Positions 63,403 to 64,000 of a stretch of DNA of 64,000 bases are shown in pieces. Each line of letters begins with the position of its first letter. Position 1 is the first letter of the stretch. The position numbers were made by a program, and so were the translations under genes. The stretch comes from Atrina japonica (taxonomy: Eukaryota > Mollusca > Bivalvia > Pterioida > Pinnidae), in the NCBI GenBank assembly GCA_030159075.1, contig BROG01000561.1, positions 310,001 to 374,000 of the forward strand, given 5' to 3'. The notes beneath the pieces are model-generated. The model worked only from the letters and a program-made list of their open reading frames with translations, was not told the origin of the DNA and did no database searches.

Positions 63403-64000
63403 TGTGTGTGTGTGTGGGCACACATGTGTGTGAGTGTACATGCATGTGTGTTAGTGTAACATCACATCCTGCTGGAGATTATTTTTATATCCTCCATAAC
63501 TGGAGATGACTTGTTTGGCGATCAGAACAGGTTTAACTCTGGCTTAGATCTGAGCAAATTATATCAGAAAATTTAGGTGTAGAAAGCTTTATCTGATACA
63601 TTGTATTGTTGAGTTTCTGATATCTCCATATTTAAGTGAAAATTTTCTGCATGCACTATAAGAACAACAAGATGTGCAAAAGTATTTTAAAAGACTACCA
63701 GACCTAGCTTTGGACCTAAAAATCCTTCAGGGTTGAGATATCTCTATTTCATGCCAGTGAAATCTTTTGATTCTTTTACAATTTGTTTATAATTGCTCTT
63801 ATGCCAAGGGAATTTCAATGTATACACGTACTAATATAATTACTGTTTGATTTTAGAATGGAGGTTACAACAAGGGAAAAGTAGTTGCAGGCACTGGAAA
63901 AACAGGTAAAGAAAACAAACAATCTAGATCATTATCCCCACCCCCCAGGGTCAAAGGTGGAAGACCCACAAGCAGATCTAAATCAACATCCACCACAACA
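15507..64000 (+). CDS. KIF19: KIF19-like kinesin-8 motor, 17 exons, 5' and 3' incomplete
   Basis: Join of 17 exons: 15507-15587, 20490-20600, 32524-32611, 39883-40019, 49156-49281, 49896-50175, 50672-50856, 51838-52012, 53153-53237, 53572-53649, 54453-54514, 57486-57670, 58380-58593, 59209-59333, 60491-60600, 62016-62562 and 63857-64000+. Visible product: 911 residues without a stop. Seen: strand beta-1 VALRIRP (1-7), P-loop GATGAGKT (91-98), switch I NKTSSRSH (201-208), switch II DLAGSE (237-242), relay region [11 protein letters not shown] (259-269), neck region near 330-365, coiled-coil stretches about 400-680, and a basic Ser-rich tail. Known of the family: kinesin-8 motors walk to microtubule plus ends and depolymerise them; mammalian KIF19 acts at ciliary tips and sets cilium length. 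Identity as KIF19 rather than KIF18 rests on close collinear matches through motor, neck, stalk and short tail motifs. Human KIF19 is about 1,000 residues, so the missing ends should be short. The start codon exon is not seen. Confidence 0.95.
15605..15900. repeat. Imperfect AT-rich tandem repeat
   Basis: Loose copies of a 35-50 bp unit made of atatattgtgtatgtaagtg followed by gtatgtaatat, starting within 20 bp of the exon 1 donor. Copies vary in length; a tgtttgtttgtttgttt run follows. Confidence 0.85.
16083..16250. mobile_element. CAGTGGAACC MITE, diverged copy
   Basis: Left end cagtggaacctgtcttgaga, preceded by TA. The right end, ggtttaactg then ta, is decayed. The internal tggtctcaaaagacag block is typical of this family. 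Confidence 0.8.
16271..16523 (+). mobile_element. SINE-A, best-preserved full-length copy
   Basis: A tRNA-derived SINE. Box A-like tggcatagtgg is at 16281-16291 and box B ggttcgagtcc at 16342-16352, exactly the RNA polymerase III internal promoter spacing. Then ctgctggaacctaagctgat, gaaagtttgccagtttactt, a cattgtaatcggcttctct block, and a tail tataactgaaaaattgttga, aacaccattcaaaattcaaa. It is a SINE rather than a tRNA gene because no acceptor stem closes. Confidence 0.92.
16910..17165 (+). mobile_element. SINE-A copy
   Basis: The head is partly decayed (ggggcttctgttgttagagc), with box B-like ggttcaagccc, then ctggaacctttgctgatttt, gagaaagtttgccactttac, and tail tataactgaaaaattgttga. Only 390 bp after the previous copy and in the same orientation. 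Confidence 0.9.
17297..17463. mobile_element. CAGTGGAACC MITE, inverted orientation of interior
   Basis: Contains cttgagagaccacccctatc, ccactgaaatgtggtctctt, tggtctcaaaagacaggtgg and a right end ttccactgta. The left end is worn. Confidence 0.8.
17975..18254 (+). mobile_element. Fragment of the 'CAGGTGACC' element family
   Basis: aagaaccagtgggccaattt, ccccatgtgaagctgcatat, agtttgtgaataaaaagggg and ccagtggggttgc match the element at 35336-36652. It lacks the terminal inverted ends. Confidence 0.75.
18255..18351. mobile_element. MITE fragment ('GTCAAACT' family)
   Basis: Has gaataaacctctttgtaaag, gccacctgtcaataatggct, acttttgcctgttccttt and end agacaagtttgactgta. It is the right half of the element seen in full at 52071-52248 and 61642-61813. 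Confidence 0.75.
18922..19170 (-). mobile_element. SINE-A copy, reverse strand
   Basis: Read on the minus strand: head gcctatgtggccgtgtggtt, then a tggtcc-type box B region, agtttgccagtttatttgcg, the gtaaccaggttctctcctcc block and tail tataactgaaaattgttgag. Preceded by a decayed tail. Confidence 0.9.
19209..19295. mobile_element. Palindromic 'AACTCATTAA' element, short copy
   Basis: Left end tttaactcattaatccctga; right end gggttgaatgagttaataca, inverted. Related longer copies occur at 23778-23997 and 50396-50600. Confidence 0.65.
19560..19845. other. GC-rich patch of unknown origin
   Basis: About 290 bp clearly richer in G and C than the flanks. It has a small stem-loop (ccggagcta, 6-nt loop, tagctccgg at 19598-19621). 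It is open in a plus frame (from 19649) and a minus frame (19574-19846); the minus frame is Glu/Pro/Gly-rich. I recognise neither product. It could be a fragment of a retroelement or of a processed transcript. Confidence 0.5.
19865..20028. mobile_element. CAGTGGAACC MITE
   Basis: Left gtgcaacctgtcttgagaga; right ctcaagacaggttccaatgc. Interior cctgtcttgagagaccacat and ttcagtggtagaaagggtgg. Confidence 0.85.
20090..20311 (-). mobile_element. SINE-A copy, reverse strand
   Basis: Minus strand: head ggggcctctgtggccaagtt, ccccactggaacctaagctg, attttgtgagaatgtttggc, tail tataactgaaaaactgttga. It ends 180 bp before exon 2. Confidence 0.9.
20490..20600 (+). CDS. KIF19: KIF19 exon 2 (loop L2 region)
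   Basis: Thirty-seven codons (residues 28-64), [20 protein letters not shown] followed by [17 protein letters not shown]. The acceptor is tatttcag ending at 20489, the donor gttagt at 20601, phase 0 at both ends. It carries the [14 protein letters not shown] stretch, which matches the extended basic loop 2 of KIF19-type kinesin-8 motors. Structural work on the mammalian protein links that loop to microtubule contact and depolymerisation; its role here is inferred from conservation. The open frame continues far into the intron through a 38-bp tandem repeat, but that part does not resemble a kinesin. Confidence 0.95.
20738..20945. repeat. Tandem repeat, unit about 38-40 bp, 5 copies
   Basis: Copies of gacatctcctccctacctcg, caggaaccagtggcata with variable length, starting about 140 bp after the exon 2 donor. 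The kinesin frame happens to stay open through it, which inflates the apparent exon. Confidence 0.9.
21855..22073 (-). mobile_element. SINE-A copy, reverse strand, half of an inverted pair
   Basis: Minus strand: gcctccttggccgagtggtt (box A), agagcattgcgctttaaatc, then ggtttgaatcccgctagggt (box B region), the gtaaccggggtttctcctcc block and tail tatgactgaaagattgttga. Its head abuts the next element. Confidence 0.92.
22074..22270 (+). mobile_element. SINE-A copy, forward, head-to-head with the previous one
   Basis: Starts within the head (tcatgctttgaaccatggag), then cccgccggaacctaagctaa, the cattgttaccggattctgtc block, tail tataactgaaaaattgttga and gtttggcgtaaaacac. The pair 21855-22270 forms a long inverted repeat. 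Confidence 0.92.
22862..23172. mobile_element. Palindromic 'TTTGACCCAATAAG' element
   Basis: Left end tactgtatttgacccaataa, gcacccatgtccccataagt; right end gagcacttattgggttgaat, inverted. About 310 bp, MITE-like. Confidence 0.75.
23337..23513. mobile_element. CAGTGGAACC MITE, near-complete
   Basis: Left cagtagaacctgtcttgata, preceded by TA; right ctctcaagacaggttctact, followed by TA-type flank. Internal cctcttttgagagaccacct and ccacatttcagtggcagacg. A good reference copy for the family (about 177 bp). Confidence 0.9.
23778..23997. mobile_element. Palindromic 'AACTCATCAA' dispersed repeat
   Basis: Shares cctgtggtcacatttagact, cacccgaatcag, gtcataatttagg and tggctacagg with 50396-50600. Ends attaactcatcaactcctgt and atcaatgagttaata are inverted. 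Confidence 0.8.
24826..24880 (+). mobile_element. Possible SINE-B head fragment
   Basis: Contains ggtcgaggtctagtggataa, gggcactgctgg, resembling the box A region of the SINE at 45098. No body follows. Confidence 0.4.
25037..25213. mobile_element. MITE 'CAGTAAAACCT', complete copy
   Basis: Left end cagtaaaaccttatttagaa after TA; right end acatgtttcactg before TA. Interior ataaagaccacctggtcata, gctgtccccaatagtaccat. Partial copies: 4826-4940 (inverted) and 47722-47819. Confidence 0.85.
25226..25398. mobile_element. CAGTGGAACC MITE
   Basis: Left cagtggaacctgtcttgagg; right tctcaagacaagttccactg; TA on both sides. The interior is inverted relative to 23337-23513. Confidence 0.88.
25948..26125. 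mobile_element. CAGTGGAACC MITE
   Basis: Left cagttgaacctgtcttaaga; right tcaaaacaggttttactg; interior cctcttttgagagatcactt. Moderately diverged. Confidence 0.85.
26145..26425 (+). mobile_element. SINE-B copy, old
   Basis: Head gttggttcagttgattagag; body includes aaaatcaagtcatggcattg, taggtcaaaatttgtggtgc, gatggcatctccatatcagt and an A/C-rich tail aacaacaataaacaaacaat. The body matches 45098-45413. Confidence 0.7.
26461..26635. mobile_element. CAGTGGAACC MITE
   Basis: Left cagtggaacctgtattgaga after TA; right tggtctgtcaagacaaatta, cactc. Only 35 bp after the end of the previous SINE. Confidence 0.85.
26650..27255 (+). mobile_element. Repeat-bearing element with four internal ~120-160 bp units
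   Basis: Begins near aaaatgggggatattaattt, gggtttgtccgtctgcccct; then four copies of a unit with caacaaatattat, ttcttcaaactt, gtaacaaggttaaatgccta and tggtggagttatggcccctt. Another unit lies at 27495-27640. This kind of element is widespread in bivalve genomes as far as I recall; I do not know a name for it. Confidence 0.7.
27284..28034. repeat. ~205-bp direct duplication
   Basis: Sequence from acctttatttattgacctgc to cacaaagaacttgttcg at 27284-27484 recurs at 27814-28022 with few differences (for example aagaacaacttgtttaacgg). The copies are about 530 bp apart and flank a unit of the preceding element, so an element plus flank was probably duplicated in tandem. Confidence 0.88.
28432..28671 (-). 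mobile_element. SINE-A copy, reverse strand
   Basis: Minus strand: cgggcctccgtggcccagta, gttagaacatcatgttttga, then aacctaagctgatttttgta, the gtaaccggttctatagtcca block, and a tail ending tgtggtgtgaaacac. Confidence 0.9.
29225..29475 (+). mobile_element. SINE-B body
   Basis: Has gagacttaaaatcaaggtcc, catgttacagaaggcgtggc, agataaaagaaccttcactg, gggccaaaacttgtagctgg, cgacttctccatataagtga and gatgtaaaacaatgatcaaa. The tRNA-like head is lost. Confidence 0.85.
29476..29502. repeat. (CA)n microsatellite
   Basis: About 12 CA dinucleotides directly after the SINE-B tail, a common place for microsatellites to arise. Confidence 0.9.
29644..29885 (+). mobile_element. SINE-A copy
   Basis: Head aggggcgtctgtggccgagt, agttagagtatcacactttg; body cttctggtcagtgcaagtta, ctgatttttgtgggaaagtt; the tgtaactggtatctctcctc block; tail ataactgaaaaatttgttga. 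A short deletion removes the ggaaccta motif. Confidence 0.9.
31034..31083. repeat. 25-bp tandem duplication, G-rich
   Basis: tttgggtggaggagggggtg followed by taaag, twice in a row. The G-runs could in principle form a G-quadruplex on the + strand. Confidence 0.9.
31190..32395. repeat. Minisatellite, 37-bp unit, about 32 copies
   Basis: Unit ggaattggggtggaatcttc, cacttactatagatcta in the first two thirds. It shifts to diverged variants (aagttaggtggggtctttca, catgctatagatcga) from about 31860 to the end, 130 bp before exon 3. Because 37 is not a multiple of 3, the same peptide cycles through all three frames, producing 144- and 173-codon open frames that are not genes. Confidence 0.97.
32524..32611 (+). 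CDS. KIF19: KIF19 exon 3 (up to the P-loop)
   Basis: Residues 65-93 plus the first base of codon 94. It reads [20 protein letters not shown] then ATVFAYGAT, the usual kinesin approach to the nucleotide-binding loop ([10 protein letters not shown]). The acceptor is ttttcag ending at 32523, the donor gtaaga at 32612. The exon ends in phase 1, inside the second glycine of the P-loop GATGAGKT. It is preceded by an 11.9-kb intron and followed by a 7.3-kb one. Confidence 0.95.
32648..32720. repeat. (GA)n/(GACA)n microsatellite
   Basis: gagagagagagagagaccga then repeats of cagacagacagagagagaca, 36 bp after the exon 3 donor. Confidence 0.95.
33394..34692. repeat. Satellite, 50-bp unit, about 26 copies
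   Basis: Unit: tacagtggaacctcgctatt, aagaccacctaactgactga, cacaaatata. The tacagtggaacct...gaccacct half is the terminus of the CAGTGGAACC mobile-element group. Variants (tcgctatg, ttgctgtt, aattgacttacact) recur in patterns. The array ends in gtggtctcttaagtgaggtt (34722-34741), the inverse end of such an element. Confidence 0.97.
35336..36676. mobile_element. Mobile element with GGTCACCTGAG / CTCAGGTGACC ends
   Basis: Left ggtcacctgagccaaaggct at 35337; right ttctcaggtgaccatcaagg, tccattgggcctcttgtt. The 11-bp ends are inverted. The interior has agaaccagtgggtcaatctt, aaaaggggctaggaccca, and two copies of aactgctgaagggattttga, tgaaactt (35860 and 36280). No transposase frame is present, so it is non-autonomous. 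A fragment lies at 17975-18254. Confidence 0.8.
37229..37525. repeat. Imperfect ~140-bp tandem repeat, T/G-rich
   Basis: Three diverged copies with attcttgtttttgttgttg, a poly-T run, gtgggggggttattgtatgg, ttatgttaaat and aaaggtcagtgacctattgt. Confidence 0.8.
38021..39722. repeat. Satellite, 42-bp unit, about 40 copies
   Basis: Unit: atgtaagatacaacatcagt, gtaggtacaacattgctgtt, tt. Copies differ mainly at the second half-site (acatcagtg, aagtcagtg, aagtccatg, acattaatg) and some lack 3 bp. Since 42 is divisible by 3, long frames of repeated peptide open on both strands; they are not genes. The array ends 160 bp before exon 4. Confidence 0.98.
39883..40019 (+). CDS. KIF19: KIF19 exon 4 (P-loop completion to SYLE)
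   Basis: Completes codon 94 and encodes residues 95-139. It begins [20 protein letters not shown] and ends with [10 protein letters not shown]97 and T98 are the P-loop lysine and threonine that bind the ATP phosphates and magnesium. SYLE leads into the conserved IYNE of the next exon. The acceptor is attctcag ending at 39882, the donor gtaagt at 40020; the exon ends in phase 0. It lies about 160 bp after the end of the 42-bp satellite. Confidence 0.96.
40524..41239. repeat. Satellite, 60-bp unit, 12 copies, almost identical
   Basis: Unit: atgtcaaacaaagcagatat, cagacatggcaactctgatt, tgcacctgaattactggtag. Spacing is exactly 60 bp throughout. Copies differ at only a few positions (tcg/tca, atagc/atggc/attgc, one gagttg), which points to very recent amplification. 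Confidence 0.98.
42844..43033. mobile_element. Palindromic element, CTCTCGTAGCTCATGA ends
   Basis: Left ctctcgtagctcatgaatat, tatt; right aataatagtcatgagctacg, ggaga, inverted over about 25 bp with two mismatches. The interior contains a second partial inverted pair (ccaatcagat and atctgattgttgg). Confidence 0.75.
44578..44815. mobile_element. Palindromic 'TATACTTGGAAATTTT' MITE-like element
   Basis: Left tactgtatacttggaaattt, tagcctgtggctatttttgt; right gcaaaaattaaacgggagta, aaaatttctaggtaaacaa, inverted. Same family as 51444-51675, 53940-54070 and 60205-60421. Confidence 0.75.
45098..45413 (+). mobile_element. SINE-B with its own tRNA-like head
   Basis: Head ggtggtctagtggtagagct (box A type) and gggttcaagacccggtacca (box B type). 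The T-arm-like stem tactggg/cccggta can pair. Body aaacttaaaactgaagtccc, gtgttacggcaggcatgtca, aaagaaacctcactacattg, gacatctcaatataagtgaa; tail gatgtaaaacaacaaaaaaa. No tRNA acceptor stem, so not a tRNA gene. Confidence 0.88.
45435..45899. repeat. Minisatellite, 53-bp unit, about 9 copies
   Basis: Unit: tacatatctccatcattatc, ttacattataatttgtattt, ttttgtattttat. It starts about 20 bp after the SINE-B tail. Overlapping frames ([17 protein letters not shown] repeats) are artefacts. Confidence 0.96.
45921..46084. mobile_element. CAGTGGAACC MITE
   Basis: Left aatgtagaaccaatcttgag; right tctctaggacaggttccacg; interior gaaagaccacctgtcttttg. Follows the 53-bp array by about 20 bp. Confidence 0.82.
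46768..47025 (+). mobile_element. SINE-A copy
   Basis: Head aaggacctccgtgaccaaat, ggttaggtcatctcacttca; cttctggtcagcgcagattt; tttgtgagaaagtttgtcag; the cattgtaaccaggttctctc block; tail atataactgaaaaattgtcg. Confidence 0.92.
47151..47295. mobile_element. CAGTGGAACC MITE, rearranged
   Basis: Starts tacagtgaaacctgtcttga; an early inverted end (ggtatctcaagacaggtttc) lies only 40 bp on, and tggtctctcaagacagatgg then leads into a 17-bp array. Probably two ends brought together by deletion. Confidence 0.75.
47296..47712. repeat. Minisatellite, 17-bp unit, about 24 copies
   Basis: Units of atggtcttttatgacag alternating with atggtctttcaagacag. Both versions occur as single motifs inside CAGTGGAACC elements (for example at 17410-17445), so the array looks like an expansion of MITE interior. 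Confidence 0.95.
47722..47819. mobile_element. MITE 'CAGTAAAACCT', internally deleted
   Basis: Left cagtaaaacctgttttagtg after TA; right atacaagtttcactg before TA; interior gaccacctgtgtataaaaac, tgttgtccctaatagtac. The second half is missing relative to 25037-25213. Confidence 0.82.
48702..48877. mobile_element. CAGTGGAACC MITE
   Basis: Left cagaacctgtcttgaaagac; right ctctcaagacagtgtccact; interior ttgagagaccacctgtcttg and catttcagtggcaaatggga. Confidence 0.86.
49156..49281 (+). CDS. KIF19: KIF19 exon 5 ([10 protein letters not shown])
   Basis: Forty-two codons (residues 140-181) starting [20 protein letters not shown] and ending [13 protein letters not shown]-x-IRDLL and L-x-LRED are kinesin motor signatures, and the exon is exactly as long as the matching segment of human KIF19. 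The acceptor is tttcaaacag ending at 49155; the donor is gtatga at 49282; both phase 0. Confidence 0.96.
49611..49791. mobile_element. MITE-like element with AAGGTACCTCGCC end, in intron 5
   Basis: Left aaaggtacctcgcctaaaga; right tattacgaggttcccctt, inverted. Inner ccacgccactaag. It occupies about 180 of the 614 nt of intron 5. Confidence 0.65.
49896..50175 (+). CDS. KIF19: KIF19 exon 6 (switch I, switch II)
   Basis: Residues 182-274 plus one base. It contains [13 protein letters not shown], switch I NKTSSRSH at 49953-49976 (201-208), [12 protein letters not shown] with switch II (237-242) and [18 protein letters not shown]. These are the catalytic sensor loops of the motor. The serine and arginine of SSRSH and the glycine and glutamate of DLAGSE are intact, so ATPase activity is expected. 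The acceptor is tttttcaag ending at 49895. The exon ends in phase 1 with donor gtaagt at 50176. The open frame extends 5' and 3' into intron, but those extensions are unlike kinesin. Confidence 0.97.
50396..50600. mobile_element. Dispersed repeat in intron 6, close to exon 7
   Basis: cccctgtggtcacatataga, ctcacccaaatcaatag, gtcataatttaggagtgaac and tccaaatgtggctacagg match 23778-23997. It fills about 40% of the 496-nt intron and ends about 70 bp before the exon 7 acceptor. Confidence 0.8.
50672..50856 (+). CDS. KIF19: KIF19 exon 7 (end of motor core)
   Basis: Completes T275 and encodes residues 276-336: [20 protein letters not shown], then [18 protein letters not shown], then [28 protein letters not shown] is the conserved microtubule-binding and relay segment of kinesins. 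The acceptor is aaacacag ending at 50671, the donor gtaaga at 50857, phase 0 at the end. [11 protein letters not shown] has Asp and His where human KIF19 has Gly and Asn, a mild difference at the neck-linker entry. Confidence 0.96.
51346..51759. mobile_element. CAGTGGAACC MITE interrupted by another element
   Basis: Left cagtggattttgtcttgaga; right ctctcaagacaggttccact. The halves (51346-51443 and 51676-51759) join into one standard-size copy once the inner element is removed. It ends about 80 bp before exon 8. Confidence 0.85.
51444..51675. mobile_element. Nested palindromic 'CAAATTTTGGCCCC' element
   Basis: Left cagtatgccggtacctgcaa, attttggcccctgatt; right aaaattaaacagcagggaaa, atttccaggtatac, inverted. 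Same family as 44578-44815. It sits inside an older MITE. Confidence 0.8.
51838..52012 (+). CDS. KIF19: KIF19 exon 8 (neck)
   Basis: Residues 337-394 plus one base, beginning [20 protein letters not shown] and continuing [14 protein letters not shown], then a Ser/Asn-rich linker. [16 protein letters not shown] matches the neck of KIF19 closely and is diagnostic between kinesin families. The segment after SELREEI looks helical and coiled-coil forming. The acceptor is tttgacag ending at 51837; the donor is gtaaca at 52013, phase 1. Confidence 0.95.
52071..52248. mobile_element. MITE 'GTCAAA..' family, intron 8
   Basis: Left cagtcaaaaattgcattcaa, ggccacctctgtataaag; right gtagacaagtatgact. Interior aatgaataaacctttttata, ctacttttgcccattccctt. 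Full relative at 61642-61813. Confidence 0.8.
52331..52612 (+). mobile_element. SINE-B body with a different tRNA-like head
   Basis: Head gctggccttgcttagtcggc, agcgcgctcgactcttgatc, gtgaggtcgtgagttttgag, tcc (box A and decayed box B). Body aaaatcaaggtcttgtgttg, aaagaaccctcactgctcat, ggccgtaagtgtcgagcata, ggtgacgtctccatatgagt; tail tggggcgttaaacatcaaac. The head is unlike that of 45098-45413 but the body is shared. Confidence 0.9.
52765..52870 (-). mobile_element. SINE-A fragment, reverse strand
   Basis: Minus strand: gatgattttgtgagaaagtt, a ggtggtctcttcctggttac block and cattaaacactatgag. Head and tail are missing. Confidence 0.75.
53153..53237 (+). CDS. KIF19: KIF19 exon 9 (stalk helix)
   Basis: Codons 395-422 and two bases of 423. 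It reads [20 protein letters not shown] then SFKDQMEL. It matches the human segment with LREQL, FQEQM and a following arginine. The acceptor is ttttttaaag ending at 53152, the donor gtgagt at 53238. The exon is short and charged, with heptad-like leucines. It ends in phase 2, and the split arginine codon is completed in exon 10. Confidence 0.93.
53380..53526. repeat. (CA)n/(TA)n microsatellite in intron 9
   Basis: A run of cacacacatacacacacaca with acataacatac interruptions, ending in gtatatatatatatatgg. It ends about 45 bp before exon 10, so it lies across the branch-point region. Confidence 0.96.
53572..53649 (+). CDS. KIF19: KIF19 exon 10 (stalk helix)
   Basis: Completes R423 and encodes 424-448 plus two bases: [20 protein letters not shown] then QLVIS. 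It corresponds to the human stretch with LLELENRAMEVQIDTSRHLL. The acceptor is tcatttaag ending at 53571; the donor is gtaagt at 53650. Reading through the donor gives GAG then an immediate TAA. A 57-61 bp tandem triplication starts at this junction and duplicates the donor (see findings). Confidence 0.93.
53644..53826. repeat. Three tandem copies of a 57-61 bp unit spanning the exon 10 donor
   Basis: Unit: gtgagtaagtgttataaata, gtaattatactggactagat, atgatatgtaataacatata. The first copy begins in the last bases of exon 10 (gcgagtaagt), so donor-like gtaagt sites recur at 53711 and 53768. Confidence 0.93.
53940..54070. mobile_element. Palindromic 'GTACCTGGAATTTTCAC' element, short copy
   Basis: Left tactgtgtacctggaatttt, cactgtcgtttaattttcac; right aagggcgaaaatttcctggt, ata, inverted. 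Same family as 44578-44815. Confidence 0.75.
54453..54514 (+). CDS. KIF19: KIF19 exon 11 (stalk)
   Basis: Completes E449 and encodes residues 450-469 plus one base: [20 protein letters not shown]. The acceptor is gatatttcag ending at 54452; the donor is gtcaga at 54515, a weak donor. The conserved tryptophan and basic run match human KIF19 WKHEKSRRALKWREE in position. At 62 nt it is the smallest exon here. The first intronic bases lead straight into the GT-rich satellite of intron 11. Confidence 0.87.
54528..56750. repeat. GT-rich satellite, unit about 40-46 bp, about 50 copies, intron 11
   Basis: Units of tagaattgtgacatagtgat, tgtatgtgtatgg followed by a variable (tg)n. It begins 13 bp after the exon 11 donor and fills 2.2 of the 2.97 kb of intron 11. 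The first unit includes tcagaacaaagctttgtgga just past the donor, partly duplicated at 54594-54620. Minus-strand open frames ([14 protein letters not shown] repeats) are artefacts. Confidence 0.97.
56909..57066. mobile_element. CAGTGGAACC MITE
   Basis: Left cagtgggacctttctcatta; right gtggtctttcaaggctccat, tg. Interior gagcacctgtcttgagagac. Worn copy. Confidence 0.8.
57232..57416. mobile_element. MITE-like element (relative of 14337-14518)
   Basis: Left caatagaatctcattatttc; right acataaagagattccactg. Interior gaggtatccagaattcaaga, taaccaaaattttaa; aaccagaatttcaactcatc. It ends 70 bp before exon 12. Confidence 0.8.
57486..57670 (+). CDS. KIF19: KIF19 exon 12 (acidic linker and coiled coil)
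   Basis: Residues 470-531: [20 protein letters not shown], then an [17 protein letters not shown] helix, ending KVKTRRLEE. An acidic, Gly/Ser-containing linker is followed by a long charged helix. Human KIF19 has the same order (acidic, EPPEVAAARE, then RRLEE). The acceptor is cattacag ending at 57485; the donor is gtaaca at 57671; the exon starts by completing a split codon and ends in phase 0. Confidence 0.94.
57671..58379 (+). other. Intron 12, no recognised repeat
   Basis: 709 nt, gtaaca to attttttag. Two overlapping open frames on opposite strands (57812-58145) do not resemble any protein I know. Otherwise plain AT-rich intron. Confidence 0.85.
58380..58593 (+). CDS. KIF19: KIF19 exon 13 (conserved stalk block)
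   Basis: Residues 532-602 plus one base: [20 protein letters not shown] then [20 protein letters not shown], ending [11 protein letters not shown]. This is the best-conserved part of the stalk. (T/S)EDQREIL-x-LLC-x-VHELE-x-ENTE and SLCD-x-II-x-x-QRQI are shared with vertebrate KIF19 and confirm the subfamily. The acceptor is aattttttag ending at 58379, the donor gtatat at 58594, phase 1. Confidence 0.95.
58640..58985 (+). mobile_element. Possible mobile-element fragment in intron 13
   Basis: Begins ttttatgctcccagcctgaa, aggtctgccaggggcatcta; then a tctgtctatctgtttgtgtg run and cttacatataaaatgcaatg, tttcaagtttggattg. Resembles a family common in bivalves as I recall; ends are not defined. Confidence 0.45.
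59209..59333 (+). CDS. KIF19: KIF19 exon 14, followed by a GC donor
   Basis: Completes E603 and encodes residues 604-644: [20 protein letters not shown] then [20 protein letters not shown], ending in K. LEELYDLY matches human RLEELYEVY. The acceptor is gtcttcag ending at 59208. No GT donor fits. The frame requires a break after AAG at 59333, where the intron starts gcaagt, the standard consensus of GC-AG introns. The exon ends in phase 0. Confidence 0.9.
59905..60130 (+). mobile_element. SINE-B copy, heavily decayed
   Basis: Head cttgcagtggcctagtgctg, aaattaccgggttcattttc; body gtgatgttgtcaaatgtttg, tttccaatgagacttaaaaa, agctgtggacgtctccagat. The order of blocks matches 45098-45413. Confidence 0.6.
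60205..60421. mobile_element. Palindromic 'TATACTTGGAAATTTTCAC' element
   Basis: Left gtgtatacttggaaattttc, actcttgtttaattttcact; right agaagtgaaaatttcgaggt, gtacag, inverted. It ends 70 bp before exon 15. Confidence 0.78.
60491..60600 (+). CDS. KIF19: KIF19 exon 15 (stalk/tail)
   Basis: Residues 645-680 plus two bases: [20 protein letters not shown] then [16 protein letters not shown]. An acidic, Leu-containing helix continues the stalk. The acceptor is acttttag ending at 60490, the donor gtacga at 60601. A second donor, gtcaag, sits 6 nt earlier after 60594 in the same phase and would remove two residues. Confidence 0.88.
60920..61040 (+). mobile_element. SINE-A 3' fragment
   Basis: gtttgccagttttcttgcgg, aaggtcggtaaccagggttt, ctcctccaccaataaaaact, gattgttgagtatggcataa, then an A-run. 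The head is missing. Confidence 0.85.
61642..61813. mobile_element. MITE 'GTCAAACT' family
   Basis: Left cagtcaaactcacattaaag, gccacctctgtata; right tttatagataagttcagttg. Interior gataaacctctttataaagg, ctacttttgcctgttccctt. The next MITE follows within a few bases. Confidence 0.82.
61817..61978. mobile_element. CAGTGGAACC MITE
   Basis: Left cagtggaacctgtctttaga; right tcttttgagacagattccat; interior cttttgagagaccacctgtt. It ends about 40 bp before exon 16 and lies back-to-back with another MITE. Confidence 0.85.
62016..62562 (+). CDS. KIF19: KIF19 exon 16 (tail)
   Basis: At 547 nt this is the largest exon here. It completes R681 and encodes residues 682-863. It is a low-complexity Ser/Asn/Lys-rich, presumably disordered tail. 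Recognisable islands are [30 protein letters not shown] (human KIF19 has a TGTKCI...KAARRRSRA stretch in this place) and [11 protein letters not shown] (human SEDNLSSST). The acceptor is ataattacag ending at 62015; the donor is gtacga at 62563, phase 0. Coding status is supported by the uninterrupted frame in an AT-rich region and by these motifs. Confidence 0.92.
62563..63856 (+). other. Intron 16
   Basis: 1294 nt, gtacga to gattttag. It holds a (GT)n run; the rest is AT-rich with nothing recognised. Confidence 0.88.
63335..63450. repeat. (GT)n microsatellite
   Basis: About 80 bp of almost pure GT with a few interruptions (ggtgtg, gagtgt), tailing off as tgtgtgagtgtacatgcatg. Confidence 0.97.
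63857..64000 (+). CDS. KIF19: KIF19 exon 17 (basic tail), cut by window edge
   Basis: Forty-eight codons to the edge (residues 864-911): [20 protein letters not shown], then [20 protein letters not shown], ending SKSTSTTT. The acceptor is tgattttag ending at 63856, phase 0. It is rich in Lys, Arg and Ser and resembles the basic, Ser-rich C-terminal tail of KIF19, a region thought to bind microtubules. A possible donor (cag, gtaaag) occurs at 63906, but the downstream frame still looks like tail, so I keep the exon open. The stop codon is outside the window. Confidence 0.85.

Overview
This is a stretch of an AT-rich animal nuclear genome, read on the + strand. It contains one recognisable gene: most of an orthologue of KIF19, a kinesin-8 motor. 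In mammals KIF19 trims microtubules at ciliary tips and so limits cilium length. I can place 17 coding exons between 15507 and 64000, joined by 16 introns. The exons sum to 2733 nt, or 911 codons, with no stop codon and compatible phases at every junction. Residue numbers below count from the first visible codon. The first coding exon (start codon and the few residues before the first motor-domain strand) is not recognisable in the 15.5 kb upstream, and the C-terminal tail runs off the right edge.

The host is probably a mollusc, most likely a bivalve. This is inferred from the repeats: tRNA-headed SINEs, 'CAGTGGAACCT' terminal-inverted-repeat elements and 'CAGGTGACC ... GGGCCTCTTGTT' elements of types I associate with bivalve genomes. 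No species is claimed.

Layout. 1-15506: no gene seen; two large minisatellites (37-bp and 38-bp units), one smaller one (43 bp), several palindromic MITE-like elements and old SINEs. 15507-49281: motor-domain exons 1-5 separated by introns of 4.9, 11.9, 7.3 and 9.1 kb, full of SINEs, MITEs and long tandem arrays (units of 37, 50, 42, 60, 53 and 17 bp). 49156-53649: compact end of the motor domain and neck (exons 5-10) with introns of 0.3-1.1 kb. 54453-64000: coiled-coil stalk and tail exons 11-17, with a 2.2-kb GT-rich satellite in intron 11 and a non-canonical GC-AG intron 14.

Tandem arrays make up roughly one sixth of the window. Several appear to have grown from dispersed elements or from sequence beside splice sites. 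I see no second protein-coding gene, no free-standing tRNA or rRNA gene and no CRISPR array. Nearly all long open frames outside the kinesin exons are by-products of tandem repeats.
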